Origin: Cellulomonas sp. URHD0024
GTDB lineage: Bacteria; Actinomycetota; Actinomycetes; Actinomycetales; Cellulomonadaceae
Assembly: GCF_000426185.1 (NCBI RefSeq)
Contig: NZ_KE384505.1
Location: forward strand, 603,975-667,974
Reading direction: 5' to 3'
Length of the DNA stretch: 64,000 nt
Shown here piece after piece: positions 55,605 through 64,000 of this stretch. The position numbers were made by a program, and so were the translations under genes. Numbering within the stretch: the stretch's first letter is position 1; every line of letters starts with the position of its first letter. The notes under the pieces were generated by a model. That model saw only the letters and a list, made by a program, of their open reading frames with translations. It did not search any database and was not told the origin of the DNA.

Positions 55605-58415
55605 GTGCTCCGCCGTCTCCTGCTCTGCCTGGTCGTGTGCGTGCTCGCACTCGGGGGAGCCGCCACGCCTGCGCTGGCGTCCGGCAGCGCCGACCTCTAC
55701 CCGGGCTCCGCGCTCGCCGACCCGCCCTGCAACGGCACCTCACCTGACGCGCGGTGCCGGGCGGCGATCGAGTGGCGGACGAACGCGTACGGGCCCGACA
55801 CCGAGACCCGCATCCAGCGGCGGACGCTGTTCTCGGTGTTCGCCCGGGCCGGCGAGCAGATCCTCACCGGATCCTCGTCGGTCGGCACGGGTGCCGCAGA
55901 CATCACCATCTGGAACCCCGGTCAGATCACCGACACCGAGGCGCCCGTGCTCCCCGTCGTCGTCGACGGCCAGAACGGCTTCCTGTGCTCCGCCCATCGG
56001 CTGACGACCATTACGGGCCTGATCTCCACACGCGCGCAGGAGCTCGCGCGGGCCCGGTCGGTCGACGGGTCGGCGAACACCGCCGGCTACGTCCCCTGCG
56101 TGTACAAGGCACCGAAGACGGGCCTCTACCGGGTCGCGTTCTACGGCTCCGCAGGCGCGTCGGGCACCGCGGACGGCACGCCGGACTCGGTCCTCGATCC
56201 CGGCACGTTCCGTGCCGCAGCGGGCACGGCGGTGAACGCCTGGGACCTGACGGTGCGCGCTGCGACGGACGCCACGGGCTCGGGCGGCATTCCCGGACGG
56301 GTCTTCACGTACGTGCTCGCGGCGTTCACGGGAGGCAACCCGCGTCCCGTCACCATGTCGATGTACCTCAACACGCTCGACGGCTACCGCTACCTGGTGA
56401 ACACCAACGGATTCGACCCGAACGGCTTCGTCTTCTACGGGAACCGCGAGGGATTCCTCGACGCCGACGGGGTCACGCCGCTCAACCACGACGTCGTCGG
56501 CGTGGGACCTGCACCGCAGCAGCTCCCGGCGCTCGCCGGCGGTGTGCACCTGGCCCGTCCGCAGTACCCGTTGTCGTTCGAGCCCCTCGCTCCCGCGACC
56601 CTGGCCGCGCTGGGCATCCCGAGAGCCCCGGTCCAGCCGGTCCTGAAAGCCGTCAAGTTCACGGGTCGGGCCACCGCGCACGGCAGCTACGTCGACCAGG
56701 GAGGGACCTTCACGCTCAACGCGGGGACTGGCGGCACGTACGAGATCGTCATCTCCCGGTCCGACACGAGCTCCGACCCCAAGGTCTACGACCCGTCGCG
56801 CTACGACCCGGGCCTTCCCGCCAACCGTGTCCTGCGCGGCGTGGTGGGGCCGGGCGTGAAGACGATCGTCTGGGACGGCAAGGACAACTCCGGCGTCGCG
56901 TTCCCCGTGCGGAACAACTACCTGGTCAAGGCAGTGCTCCGAGCGGGCGAGTACCACGCTCCGATGCTCGACGTGGAGAGCTCGACGCGCGGTGGGCCGA
57001 GCATCACGCTGCTCAACCCGCCGAACAACGTCTGCCCGTTCGCGGACGTCCCGAGCACCGGGAAGAACTGCACCCGGGTCTTCTTCGACGACCGCAGCTA
57101 CACCTCGAGCTCCCATGTCTTCGTCGGCGACGAAGACAGCGGGCTGCTGTGCCCGTCGTTCGTGGGCGTCCTGCCGAGCAGCCCGGCCGCCGACGCGAGG
57201 GACGGCGTCGACAGCACGAGCCTCGCCCGGGCGTTCGGCGACGGTGCCGGGAAGAACGCGAACGCTCAGTGCTCCACCACGAACGGCACCCTCGGCGACT
57301 CCAAGGGGCTCGACGTCTGGACGTACTTCCCGTCCCAGCAGTTCGAGACGTCGCTCGACATCCTGCCCGTCCCTGCAGAACCGGTCGCGGTCGACGACTA
57401 CGGAACGACGACCGTCGACACCCCGCTCGTGGTGCGCCCCGTCGGGATCCTCGGCAACGACGCCGGGACCCGGCTGACGGTGCGCACGCCCGTCACGAGT
57501 GCGCCGACGCACGGCCGGCTGGTCCTGGGCGGCGACGGCTCCTACCGGTACACGCCCGACCCCGGCTACCTCGGCCTCGACAGCTTCACCTACACGATCA
57601 CCGACGACGCGGGGCAGACCGCGTCCGCGATCGTGCACCTGACGGTGACGCCCCGAGCGGTCGACGACCAGTGGACGACCGCCGTGAACACTCCGCTGAC
57701 GGTCGTCGCCACGGGCGTCCTGACCAACGACGTCGGCAGCCCGCTGGTCGCCTCGCTCGTGTCGCCGCCGACGCACGGTTCGGTCGCGCTGCGTCCCGAC
57801 GGCTCGTTCGACTACGTCCCGGCGCACGACTTCTCCGGCATCGACACCTTCACGTACCGGGCTGACTCCGACGACCTGTCCTCACCGCCGGCCACCGTCA
57901 CGATCACCGTCACGCCCACGGCGGCCGACGACGACGCGGGCACCATCCCCGCGAACACCGTGCAGGTCGTCGCGGGTCCAGGTGTGCTGACCAACGACCA
58001 CGGCACTCGGCTGACCGTGACCTCCGTCGGGACCTCGCCGGCACACGGCACCGTCGTCATCGACCGGGACGGCAGCTACCGCTACACGCCGGCGCCCGGG
58101 TGGAGCGGTGCCGACTCGTTCACCTACAACGCCCACGACGCCGCGGGCCAGCCTGTCTCCGCCCGAGTGACCGTGCACGTCGCGCCGCCGCCTGCACCGC
58201 CCGTGACGGCGGCGCCGGTGACCGCACCCCCGACGCTGCTGCCGCCCACGGCGGTCGTGCCGGCGACACCCGCGCCCGCCGTGCCGACGACCGACCCGTC
58301 CCTCGCACAGACCGGTTCCGAGCCGGCGGGTGGGTTGGCGCTGGCCGTCGCGATGGTCGCCCTCGGGTTCGCTCTGGTCGTCGCGCGACGCCGGCTCGCG
58401 GTCGTCCGACGCTGA
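55605..58415 (+). CDS. large surface protein with three Ig-like (Big/VCBS-type) repeats and LAxTG sorting signal
   Basis: Protein of 936 residues. Signal peptide LRRLLLCLVVCVLALGGAA. Residues about 30-585 form an unassigned region with several Cys. Then three tandem repeats of about 90 residues, each AVDD..., GVLTND..., THGxVxLxxDGSYRYTP and DSFTYxxxD, as in cadherin-like VCBS/Big_9 domains of adhesins. A Pro-rich stalk leads to SLAQTGSEPAGG, a helix and a basic tail: an LAxTG signal for class E sortase. Expected on the cell wall as an adhesin or scaffold. GTG start at 55605. Confidence 0.85.
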   Translation: MLRRLLLCLVVCVLALGGAATPALASGSADLYPGSALADPPCNGTSPDARCRAAIEWRTNAYGPDTETRIQRRTLFSVFARAGEQILTGSSSVGTGAADITIWNPGQITDTEAPVLPVVVDGQNGFLCSAHRLTTITGLISTRAQELARARSVDGSANTAGYVPCVYKAPKTGLYRVAFYGSAGASGTADGTPDSVLDPGTFRAAAGTAVNAWDLTVRAATDATGSGGIPGRVFTYVLAAFTGGNPRPVTMSMYLNTLDGYRYLVNTNGFDPNGFVFYGNREGFLDADGVTPLNHDVVGVGPAPQQLPALAGGVHLARPQYPLSFEPLAPATLAALGIPRAPVQPVLKAVKFTGRATAHGSYVDQGGTFTLNAGTGGTYEIVISRSDTSSDPKVYDPSRYDPGLPANRVLRGVVGPGVKTIVWDGKDNSGVAFPVRNNYLVKAVLRAGEYHAPMLDVESSTRGGPSITLLNPPNNVCPFADVPSTGKNCTRVFFDDRSYTSSSHVFVGDEDSGLLCPSFVGVLPSSPAADARDGVDSTSLARAFGDGAGKNANAQCSTTNGTLGDSKGLDVWTYFPSQQFETSLDILPVPAEPVAVDDYGTTTVDTPLVVRPVGILGNDAGTRLTVRTPVTSAPTHGRLVLGGDGSYRYTPDPGYLGLDSFTYTITDDAGQTASAIVHLTVTPRAVDDQWTTAVNTPLTVVATGVLTNDVGSPLVASLVSPPTHGSVALRPDGSFDYVPAHDFSGIDTFTYRADSDDLSSPPATVTITVTPTAADDDAGTIPANTVQVVAGPGVLTNDHGTRLTVTSVGTSPAHGTVVIDRDGSYRYTPAPGWSGADSFTYNAHDAAGQPVSARVTVHVAPPPAPPVTAAPVTAPPTLLPPTAVVPATPAPAVPTTDPSLAQTGSEPAGGLALAVAMVALGFALVVARRRLAVVRR

Positions 58416-58419
58416 CCGG

Positions 58420-59649
58420 TCAGGTGTGCAGGCGGCGGAGGCGTCGCACGGCCTCCTCGAGCACGTCGTCGCGCTTGACGAACGTGAACCGGACCCACGA
58501 GCGCAGCGCCTCGTCGACCCGCGAGCGGGAGTGTGTGAACGCACTCACCGGGACGCCCACCACGCCGGCGAGGCCGGGGAGGTCGCGGCACAGTGCGGTG
58601 CCGTCCGCGTAGCCCAGCGGTGCCGCGTCGGCGAGCACGAAGTACGTCCCTTGCGGACGCACCACGGTGAAGCCAGCGTCCAGCAGCCCGGTGCACAGCA
58701 GGTCGCGACGACGCGACAACGAGTCGGCCAACTCGTCGACCCACGCGGCGACCTCCGGGTCGCGCAACGCGAACGCGATCGCCGGCTGGAACGGCGCCCC
58801 AGAGACGTAGGTGAGGAACTGCTTCACCGTGCGGACCGCGGTCACCAGCCGCTCCGGACCCGTCACCCAGCCGATCTTCCAGCCGGTGAAGGAGAACGTC
58901 TTGCCGGCGGACGAGACGGTCAGCGTCCGCTCCGCCATCCCGGGCAGTGTCGCGATCGGGACGTGGGTCGGCCGGACCCCGGCATCGTCGCGCAGCAGCA
59001 GGTGCTCGTAGACCTCGTCGGTCAGCACGATCGCGTCGTGCGCCTGCGCCAACCGGGCGATCGCCTCCAGCTCGGCCCGCGTCAGGACCGTGCCCGTCGG
59101 GTTGTGCGGGGTGTTCACGAGGAGGAGCCGGGTGCGGTCGGTGAAGGCGGCGGCGAGCGCGTCGAGGTCGAGCCGGAAGCCGTCGTCGCCTGCCTGCAGC
59201 GGGGCCGTCGTGTGCGTCGCACCGGCCATGGCGATCACCGCTGCGTAGGAGTCGTAGAAGGGTTCGAGCGTGAGCACCTCGTCGCCCGGCCGGACCAGCG
59301 CCAGCACGGCTGCGGCCAGGGCTTCGGTGGCGCCCGCCGTGACGAGCACCTCGGTGTCCGGGTCCCAGCGCAGGGCGTAGTGCTCGAGCTGGTGCGCGGC
59401 GATCGCCTCCCGGAGCTCCGCGATGCCGGGACCCGGCGGGTACTGGTTGGCCCCGCCGAGGATCGCGTCGGCAGCCGCGCGGGCCACCGACTCCGGGCCG
59501 TCGACGTCCGGGAACCCCTGCCCGAGGTTCACTGCGCCCGTGCGGGCGGCGAGGGCCGACATCTCGGCGAACACGGTCGCGCGCGGAACGCCGTCGGCGC
59601 CGAGGAGTCCGGTGGCGCGTGCGACGGCCTGCCAACGAGCGTCAGTCAT
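58420..59649 (-). CDS. class I/II PLP-dependent aminotransferase
   Basis: Protein of 409 residues. VNLGQGFPDVDGPESV starts the fold; the PLP Lys is in VSSAGKTFSFTGWKIGWVTG, LLVNTPHNPTGTVLTRAELE and EVYEHLLL bind the cofactor, and VRFTFVKRDD carries the C-terminal substrate Arg. It resembles the YbdL / kynurenine aminotransferase group, including Rv0858c (called DapC, N-succinyldiaminopimelate aminotransferase), but exact substrate needs testing. Convergent with the surface protein, four bases apart. Leaderless start. Confidence 0.88.
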   Translation of the reverse strand: MTDARWQAVARATGLLGADGVPRATVFAEMSALAARTGAVNLGQGFPDVDGPESVARAAADAILGGANQYPPGPGIAELREAIAAHQLEHYALRWDPDTEVLVTAGATEALAAAVLALVRPGDEVLTLEPFYDSYAAVIAMAGATHTTAPLQAGDDGFRLDLDALAAAFTDRTRLLLVNTPHNPTGTVLTRAELEAIARLAQAHDAIVLTDEVYEHLLLRDDAGVRPTHVPIATLPGMAERTLTVSSAGKTFSFTGWKIGWVTGPERLVTAVRTVKQFLTYVSGAPFQPAIAFALRDPEVAAWVDELADSLSRRRDLLCTGLLDAGFTVVRPQGTYFVLADAAPLGYADGTALCRDLPGLAGVVGVPVSAFTHSRSRVDEALRSWVRFTFVKRDDVLEEAVRRLRRLHT

Positions 59650-59656
59650 GCCGGCG

Positions 59657-59662
59657 AGGATA
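59657..59662 (-). promoter_or_regulatory. -10 element of a leaderless aminotransferase promoter
   Basis: TATCCT (minus strand) lies seven bases before the ATG at 59649. Confidence 0.5.
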
Positions 59663-59675
59663 TGCGGGTCGGTCG

Positions 59676-59812
59676 GCGGCCGTGCGCCGAGACCCCGGAA
59701 GCGGGTGGGGTAGCGGCCGTGCGCCGAGGCCCGGTTGACGCTGGTGGGTGCCGGCAGTGCGTCGAGGCCCAGGTGACGCTGGTGGGCGGCAGCCGTGCGT
59801 CGAGGCCCGGAC
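59676..59812. repeat. degenerate tandem repeat of about 37 bp
   Basis: Four imperfect units starting GGCCGTGCGCCGAGG, GGCAGTGCGTCGAGG and similar at about 59676, 59714, 59753 and 59789, with GACGCTGGTGGG inside two of them. It fills the space between the aminotransferase start and the end of the small membrane gene. Confidence 0.75.
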
Positions 59813-59844
59813 CCCGCCGGAGGGGGCCCGTGGAGCGCGTGCGC

Positions 59845-59973
59845 TCAGCTCACCAGTCCGGCGGCGGCTGTGAAGCCTGCTGCCGCGACCAGCGCGAGGG
59901 ACGCCCATGCGGTCACGATCCACCACTCGACGTGGTGGCGTCGCAACTCGCGGTGCGCCTGACGATCTGCCAT
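59845..59973 (-). CDS. 42-residue single-helix membrane protein
   Basis: Short ORF beginning MADRQAHRELRRHHVEWWIV and ending AAGFTAAAGLVS. A basic, His-rich N-terminus of 15 residues precedes one membrane helix of about 23 residues, so it should sit in the membrane with the charged part inside. GATCTT six bases before the ATG is a weak -10. The helix amphiphilicity and clean start/stop favour a real gene, but there is no homology I can recall and no neighbour that explains it. Confidence 0.5.
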   Translation of the reverse strand: MADRQAHRELRRHHVEWWIVTAWASLALVAAAGFTAAAGLVS

Positions 59974-60074
59974 ACATTCAAGATCGGCACGCCGCGCGAT
60001 TAGTACAACGTCCCGCGCCGACGGGCGGCCAATTCACCCCTTCGCAGCACACCAAACCGCTCGAACCGCGCGAT

Positions 60075-60581
60075 TCAGGAACCTGCGGCGTCCAGCTGGT
60101 CGCTCAGCTGCGACAGCTGGGCCGCGAGGGAGTCGAGGGACTCCGCGGCGGAACCGCTCGCTGTGGCCTTCGCGGCCTCGACCTCTGCCTGGGCGTCGTC
60201 GACCTTCTTCTTGGCGTCGTCGAGAGAGTCCTGCGCGCTCGCCGCGCCGTTCGCCTTGGCATCGTCGAGTGCCGTCTGCGCGCCCGTCACCGCACCGGTG
60301 GCGTCGTTGACCGCCTTCTTGCCGGCCCCGTCCAACGCCTCCAGCTTGGCCGCGAGCTCGTCGGCCTTGGCCTTCGCCTGCTTCGCGGTCGACTCCGCCT
60401 CGTCGACCTTCGCCGACAGCTTGTGGGCGGCGTCGCTGGCCGAGGCCGCGGCCTCCTTCGCCTTCTGCGCCGCATCGTCGATACCGGAGTCGGAACACGC
60501 CGTGAGGCCGAGGGCCAACGCGGCCGCGATCAGCGGCATCGCGAGGTGGGAGAGGCGTCGGGAGGTCGTCGGGGCTGTCAT
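60075..60581 (-). CDS. coiled-coil lipoprotein of unknown function
   Basis: Protein of 168 residues. Signal peptide LAMPLIAAALALGLTAC ends in a lipobox (LTAC), so it is lipid-anchored outside the membrane. Nearly all of the rest is Ala/Lys/Asp/Glu heptads (AAQKAKEAAASASDAAHKLS; QAKAKADELAAKLEALDGAG), which predict a long alpha-helical rod. ATG at 60581 follows AAGGAA. Similar small Ala-rich lipoproteins are widespread in actinobacteria and mostly unstudied. It lies downstream of adhE on the same strand, 179 bases away. Confidence 0.78.
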   Translation of the reverse strand: MTAPTTSRRLSHLAMPLIAAALALGLTACSDSGIDDAAQKAKEAAASASDAAHKLSAKVDEAESTAKQAKAKADELAAKLEALDGAGKKAVNDATGAVTGAQTALDDAKANGAASAQDSLDDAKKKVDDAQAEVEAAKATASGSAAESLDSLAAQLSQLSDQLDAAGS

Positions 60582-60760
60582 GCGCAGTTCCTTCGTCGTC
60601 TCGTCGTCGGGCATCGCAGGCCCAGAGACTACTGCGGCGAGCGCATCGACGGAGGCGTGTCGCCGTGGCGGGCGGGCGCCACCCCGGAAACCCACCCGCC
60701 ACGGCTGCTTGCAGACCGAGACCTCGCGGGCGCGAGGTCTCGGTCGAACGTGCGGGTCTC

Positions 60761-63652
60761 TCAGACCCGTGCCTCGTCTCCCGCGCGACGTGCGCGCGCG
60801 TCCTGGACCGAGGTCCCGTAGTAGGCCGCGACCATGAGGTCCTTCATGTCCTCGATCATCGGCATCCGCGGGTTGGCCGGGGCGCACTGGTCCTCGTAGG
60901 CACCCATGGCGACCTCGTCGAGCTGGCCGAGGAATGCGGCTTCGTCGACACCCTGGCTCTGGAACGAGCTGGGGATCCCGACGGCCGAACGGAGCTCCTC
61001 GACGGCCTGCGCGTAGGACTCCACGCCCTGCGCCGGTGTCGCCGCGGGCAGCCCGAGCATCGCCGCGATCTGCTGGAACCGCTCGGGAGCCACGTAGTGC
61101 TCGTACTTCGGCCAGCTGGTGAGCTTGGTCGGGACGGTGCCGTTGTAGCGGATGACGTGCGGCAGGAGCGTCGCGTTCGTGCGGCCGTGCACCAGGTGAT
61201 GCGTCGAGCCGACCACGTGGGCCATGGCGTGCACGATGCCGAGGAACGCGTTGCCGAAGCTCATGCCCGCGATCGTCCCGGCGTTGTGCATCTTCTCCCG
61301 GGCGTCCTGCGTCGCAGGGTCGGTCGGGTCGCCGTTCACCGAGAGCGCGAGGTTCTCGAAGATCAGCCGGATCGCGTGCAGCGCCATGCCGTCGGTGAAG
61401 TCGTTGGCGTAGACGCTGACGTAGGCCTCGGTGGCGTGCGTCAGGGCGTCGAAGCCGGAGTCCGCCGCCAGCGACCTCGGCATCCGGGACGTCAGGACCG
61501 GGTCGATGATCGCGACCGACGGGGTCAGCGCGTAGTCGGCCAGGGGGTACTTCTTGCCGGCGTCCGGGTCCGAGATCACCGCGAACGGCGTGACCTCCGC
61601 GCCCGTGCCCGACGTGGTGGGGATGCAGACGAGCTGCGCGAGCTCCCCGAGCACCGGGAACTTGAACGCACGCTTGCGCACGTCGAAGAACTTCTGCTTC
61701 AGGTCGGAGAACTCGATCTCCGGGTGCTCGTAGAGCAGCCACATCACCTTCGCGGCGTCCATGGGGGAGCCGCCGCCGAGCGCGATGATCGTGTCGGGCC
61801 GGAAGTGGCGCATCTGCGCGGCGCCGGCCTGGACGGTCTTGACCGAGGGCTCGGGCTCGACCTGGTCGATGATCTGGAGCGCGATCTTGTTGGGACGGCG
61901 GTTCAGGACGTCGATGATCTTGTCGACGAAGCCGAGGGTCGTCATCGTCGCGTCGGTGACGATGGTGACGCGCTCGACGTCCGGCATGTCGGCGAGGTAG
62001 CGGATCGAGTTCGGCTCGAAGTACGTCTTGGCCGGCACCTTGAACCACTGCAGGTTGTTGTTGCGACGACCCACGCGCTTGATGTTCAAGAGGTTCACCG
62101 CCGAGACGTTGTTCGACACGGAGTTGTGGCCGTACGAGCCGCAGCCCAGGGTGAGCGAGGGGATGAACGCGTTGTAGATGTCGCCGATGCCGCCGAGCGA
62201 CGAGGGCGCGTTGACGATGATCCGGACAGCCTCGACGCGCTTGCCGAACTCCTCGGCCAGGGCGTCGTCGCGTGTGTGGATCGCGGCCGAGTGACCCAGG
62301 CCGTCGAACTCGACCATCTGCTCGGCGAGCGTGATGCCGTGCTCCGTGCTCGTCGCGCGCAGCACCGCCAGGACCGGCGCGAGCTTCTCGCGGGTCAGCG
62401 GCTCCTGCGGCCCGACCGAGGGGACCTCGGCGAGGATGATCGACGTGTCGTCGGGAACCTCGAACCCGGCCTGCCGGGCGATCCACTGCGGCGACTGACC
62501 CACCACGGACGCGTTGAGCTTGGCGCCGCCGCAGTTCTTGCCCTCGGCGGTGACGCCGAAGATCAGCTGCTCGAGCAGCGCCTTCTCGGCGGGGGTCGCC
62601 CGGTATGCGTGCAGGGTCGCGAACTCCTCCATCGCTGCGTCGTAGATCTCGTCGTCGAGGATCACAGCCTGCTCGGACGCGCAGACCATGCCGTTGTCGA
62701 ACGCCTTGGACAGCACGACGTCGTTGATCGCCCGCTTCAGCTTGGCCGACTTCTCGATGTAGGCGGGGACGTTCCCCGCGCCGACACCGAGAGCAGGCTT
62801 GCCGCACGAGTAGGCGGCGCGGACCATGGCGTTGCCGCCCGTGGCCAGGATGAGCGCCACCCCGGGGTGCTGCATCAGCGCGGTGGTCGCCGCGATGGAC
62901 GGGTGCTCCACCCACTGGATGCAGTCCTTGGGGGCGCCGGCGGCGACCGCTGCGTCCCGCACGACGCGGGCGGCCGCCACCGACGAGCTCTGCGCGCTCG
63001 GGTGGAACGCGAAGATGATCGGGTTACGGGTCTTGAGCGCGATGAGCGCCTTGAAGATGGTGGTCGACGTCGGGTTGGTCACCGGGGTGACGCCGCAGAT
63101 GACGCCGACAGGCTCCGCGATCTCGGTGATGCCGGTGAGCTCGTCGTGCGAGATGACGCCGACGGACTTCAGGCCCGAGATCGAGTTGGTCACGTGCTCG
63201 CACGCGAAGATGTTCTTGACAGCCTTGTCCTCGAAGACGCCGCGGCTGGTCTCCTTGACCGCCAGCTGGGCGAGCGCGCCGTGCTGGTCGAGGGCCGCGA
63301 CCGACCCCTTCTTCACGAACCGGTCCACGTCCTCCTGGGTGAAGTGCGCGTACTCGGCGAGTGCCTCGGTCGCCCGGGTGACCAGCTCGTCGATCTCGTC
63401 GGACGAAGCCTCCACGGCGACGGCCTCGACCGCGGAAGCCTGCGACGCCGGTGCAACGGTCGTCGCGGGCACCGGGCTCACCGGCGCCTCGCTCAGGGGT
63501 GCCTCGGTCGCGGGGGTCGCGCTGATGGGAGCCGCGCTCGCGGGGGCGTCGAGGGCGGGTGCGTCAGGACCAGGCGCAGGGGATGCAGGCGTCTTGTCGG
63601 ACGTCTGCGACGAGGTGGTGTTCTTACGGTTGGCGCGGTCCGTGACAGTCAC
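60761..63652 (-). CDS. adhE: bifunctional acetaldehyde-CoA / alcohol dehydrogenase
   Basis: Protein of 963 residues that reduces acetyl-CoA to acetaldehyde and then ethanol with NADH. Residues 1-75 are a low-complexity Ala/Pro/Ser tail, longer than in most AdhE. The ALDH half has VGVICGVTPVTNPTSTTIFK and the catalytic Cys in NGMVCASEQAVI. The Fe-ADH half has IALGGGSPMDAAKVMW, CIPTTSGTGAEVTPFAVI and metal-ligand His in GIVHAMAHVVGSTHHLVHG. AdhE forms spirosome filaments and serves fermentation. GTG at 63652 has AAGGAG nine bases upstream. Confidence 0.95.
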   Translation of the reverse strand: MTVTDRANRKNTTSSQTSDKTPASPAPGPDAPALDAPASAAPISATPATEAPLSEAPVSPVPATTVAPASQASAVEAVAVEASSDEIDELVTRATEALAEYAHFTQEDVDRFVKKGSVAALDQHGALAQLAVKETSRGVFEDKAVKNIFACEHVTNSISGLKSVGVISHDELTGITEIAEPVGVICGVTPVTNPTSTTIFKALIALKTRNPIIFAFHPSAQSSSVAAARVVRDAAVAAGAPKDCIQWVEHPSIAATTALMQHPGVALILATGGNAMVRAAYSCGKPALGVGAGNVPAYIEKSAKLKRAINDVVLSKAFDNGMVCASEQAVILDDEIYDAAMEEFATLHAYRATPAEKALLEQLIFGVTAEGKNCGGAKLNASVVGQSPQWIARQAGFEVPDDTSIILAEVPSVGPQEPLTREKLAPVLAVLRATSTEHGITLAEQMVEFDGLGHSAAIHTRDDALAEEFGKRVEAVRIIVNAPSSLGGIGDIYNAFIPSLTLGCGSYGHNSVSNNVSAVNLLNIKRVGRRNNNLQWFKVPAKTYFEPNSIRYLADMPDVERVTIVTDATMTTLGFVDKIIDVLNRRPNKIALQIIDQVEPEPSVKTVQAGAAQMRHFRPDTIIALGGGSPMDAAKVMWLLYEHPEIEFSDLKQKFFDVRKRAFKFPVLGELAQLVCIPTTSGTGAEVTPFAVISDPDAGKKYPLADYALTPSVAIIDPVLTSRMPRSLAADSGFDALTHATEAYVSVYANDFTDGMALHAIRLIFENLALSVNGDPTDPATQDAREKMHNAGTIAGMSFGNAFLGIVHAMAHVVGSTHHLVHGRTNATLLPHVIRYNGTVPTKLTSWPKYEHYVAPERFQQIAAMLGLPAATPAQGVESYAQAVEELRSAVGIPSSFQSQGVDEAAFLGQLDEVAMGAYEDQCAPANPRMPMIEDMKDLMVAAYYGTSVQDARARRAGDEARV

Positions 63653-63740
63653 GGTGTTGTGCTCCTTGTCGAGGCCGGGGTGGTGGCTGATGACATCGAC
63701 GCTACGGAGCGCGAGGGTGTCCCCGATAAAGGCAAAGGTC

Positions 63741-63757
63741 CCTATTCGTGGGACGAC
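63741..63757. promoter_or_regulatory. inverted repeat upstream of adhE
   Basis: GTCCC-TATTCGT-GGGAC (start about 63739) is an inverted repeat of five bases, 85-105 bases before adhE. Its outer halves resemble DosR/DevR half-sites (GGGAC). In GC-rich DNA such short arms are common, so this is only a candidate. Confidence 0.25.
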
Positions 63758-63784
63758 CGCGATGCTGTAGTGCTTGCCGAGGCG

Positions 63785-64000
63785 CACGGTGACCCGCGCC
63801 GCGCGCGGCAGCGGCGCGCGATGACCTGCTGCGCCGGGTGCGGTAGCAGCCCCCGGTGACCTCCGCCGCGGGGGGCAGCGCGCGCGGTGACCTGCTGCGT
63901 CGGGGGCGGTACCGGCGCGCGGTGACCTGCTGCGTCGGGGACGGTACCGGCGCGCGGTGACCTGCTGCGCCGGGGACGGTACCGGCGCGCGGTGACCTGC
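63785..64000. repeat. 35-bp tandem repeat running off the right edge
   Basis: About six to seven units of 35 bases. The last three are almost identical, with GGTACCGG at 63908, 63943 and 63978 and GCGGTGACCTGCTGC in each; the first three or so are degenerate. No gene is seen from 63653 to the window end apart from this array and the adhE promoter region. Confidence 0.9.

Noticed and set aside
60665..63859. 1064-residue plus-strand frame opposite adhE
   Set aside because: Val/Asp/Arg-rich shadow of the adhE coding strand with no domain motifs.

Overview
The window looks like chromosomal core sequence from a very high-GC actinobacterium. Cellulomonas or a close relative in the Micrococcales is my best guess; this is an inference from gene content and order, not a database result. 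Supporting signs are a SigE-RseA-HtrA-TatB stress locus with a divergent O-methyltransferase (the layout known from Mycobacterium Rv1220c-Rv1224), actinobacterial acyl-CoA carboxylase subunits including a small epsilon subunit, surface proteins with L[AS]xTG sorting signals, frequent GTG starts, many 4-base stop/start overlaps, and many leaderless promoters. I see no phage, transposase, CRISPR array, rRNA or tRNA.

Layout, left to right. 1-5.8 kb: a DHA2-type exporter cut by the left edge, an O-methyltransferase that seems to start at ATC, then sigE-rseA-htrA-tatB. 5.8-10.7 kb: trpS, a 2'-5' RNA ligase-like protein, a YihY/BrkB membrane protein whose 3' end overlaps a YVTN beta-propeller surface protein, and an APH-family kinase. 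10.8-14.3 kb: the sdhCDAB operon with a strong terminator. 14.4-16.8 kb: a mannose-1-phosphate guanylyltransferase and an M20 amidohydrolase.

17-31.6 kb is a nucleoside island. A BMP-type lipoprotein, a double ATPase and two permeases import nucleosides; cdd, deoA, add and a purine nucleoside phosphorylase deaminate and phosphorolyse them; a phosphohexo/pentomutase and deoC carry the (deoxy)ribose phosphate to glyceraldehyde-3-phosphate and acetaldehyde. A full aldehyde dehydrogenase, paired with a truncated and probably inactive one, follows deoC and would oxidise the acetaldehyde.

31.6-39.4 kb: a disulfide-less flavoprotein reductase, a large membrane protein with a C-terminal endonuclease/exonuclease/phosphatase domain, the efeUOB iron-uptake operon behind a DtxR/IdeR-like box, and a Nudix hydrolase. 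39.4-49.7 kb: biotin carboxylase/BCCP, maf, a LacI regulator with a small upstream ORF, a VKOR membrane protein, a DUF885 peptidase, an epsilon subunit, a His/Asp-rich unknown, a carboxyltransferase beta subunit and birA, so biotin-dependent carboxylation is concentrated here. 49.7-59.7 kb: an Rv1264-like adenylate cyclase, a DUF2867 protein, a second ECF sigma factor with its membrane partner, an SRAP protein, a Bcr/CflA exporter, a large Ig-repeat surface protein and an aminotransferase. 59.8-64 kb: a 42-residue membrane protein, a coiled-coil lipoprotein and adhE.

No clearly new multi-gene system stands out. The most unusual signals are short tandem repeats that begin exactly at stop codons, the ATC-start methyltransferase, the catalytically empty ALDH paralogue, several small uncharacterised proteins, and a strikingly regular leaderless promoter pattern (TANNNT, 5-8 bases, start codon) in front of about fifteen genes.
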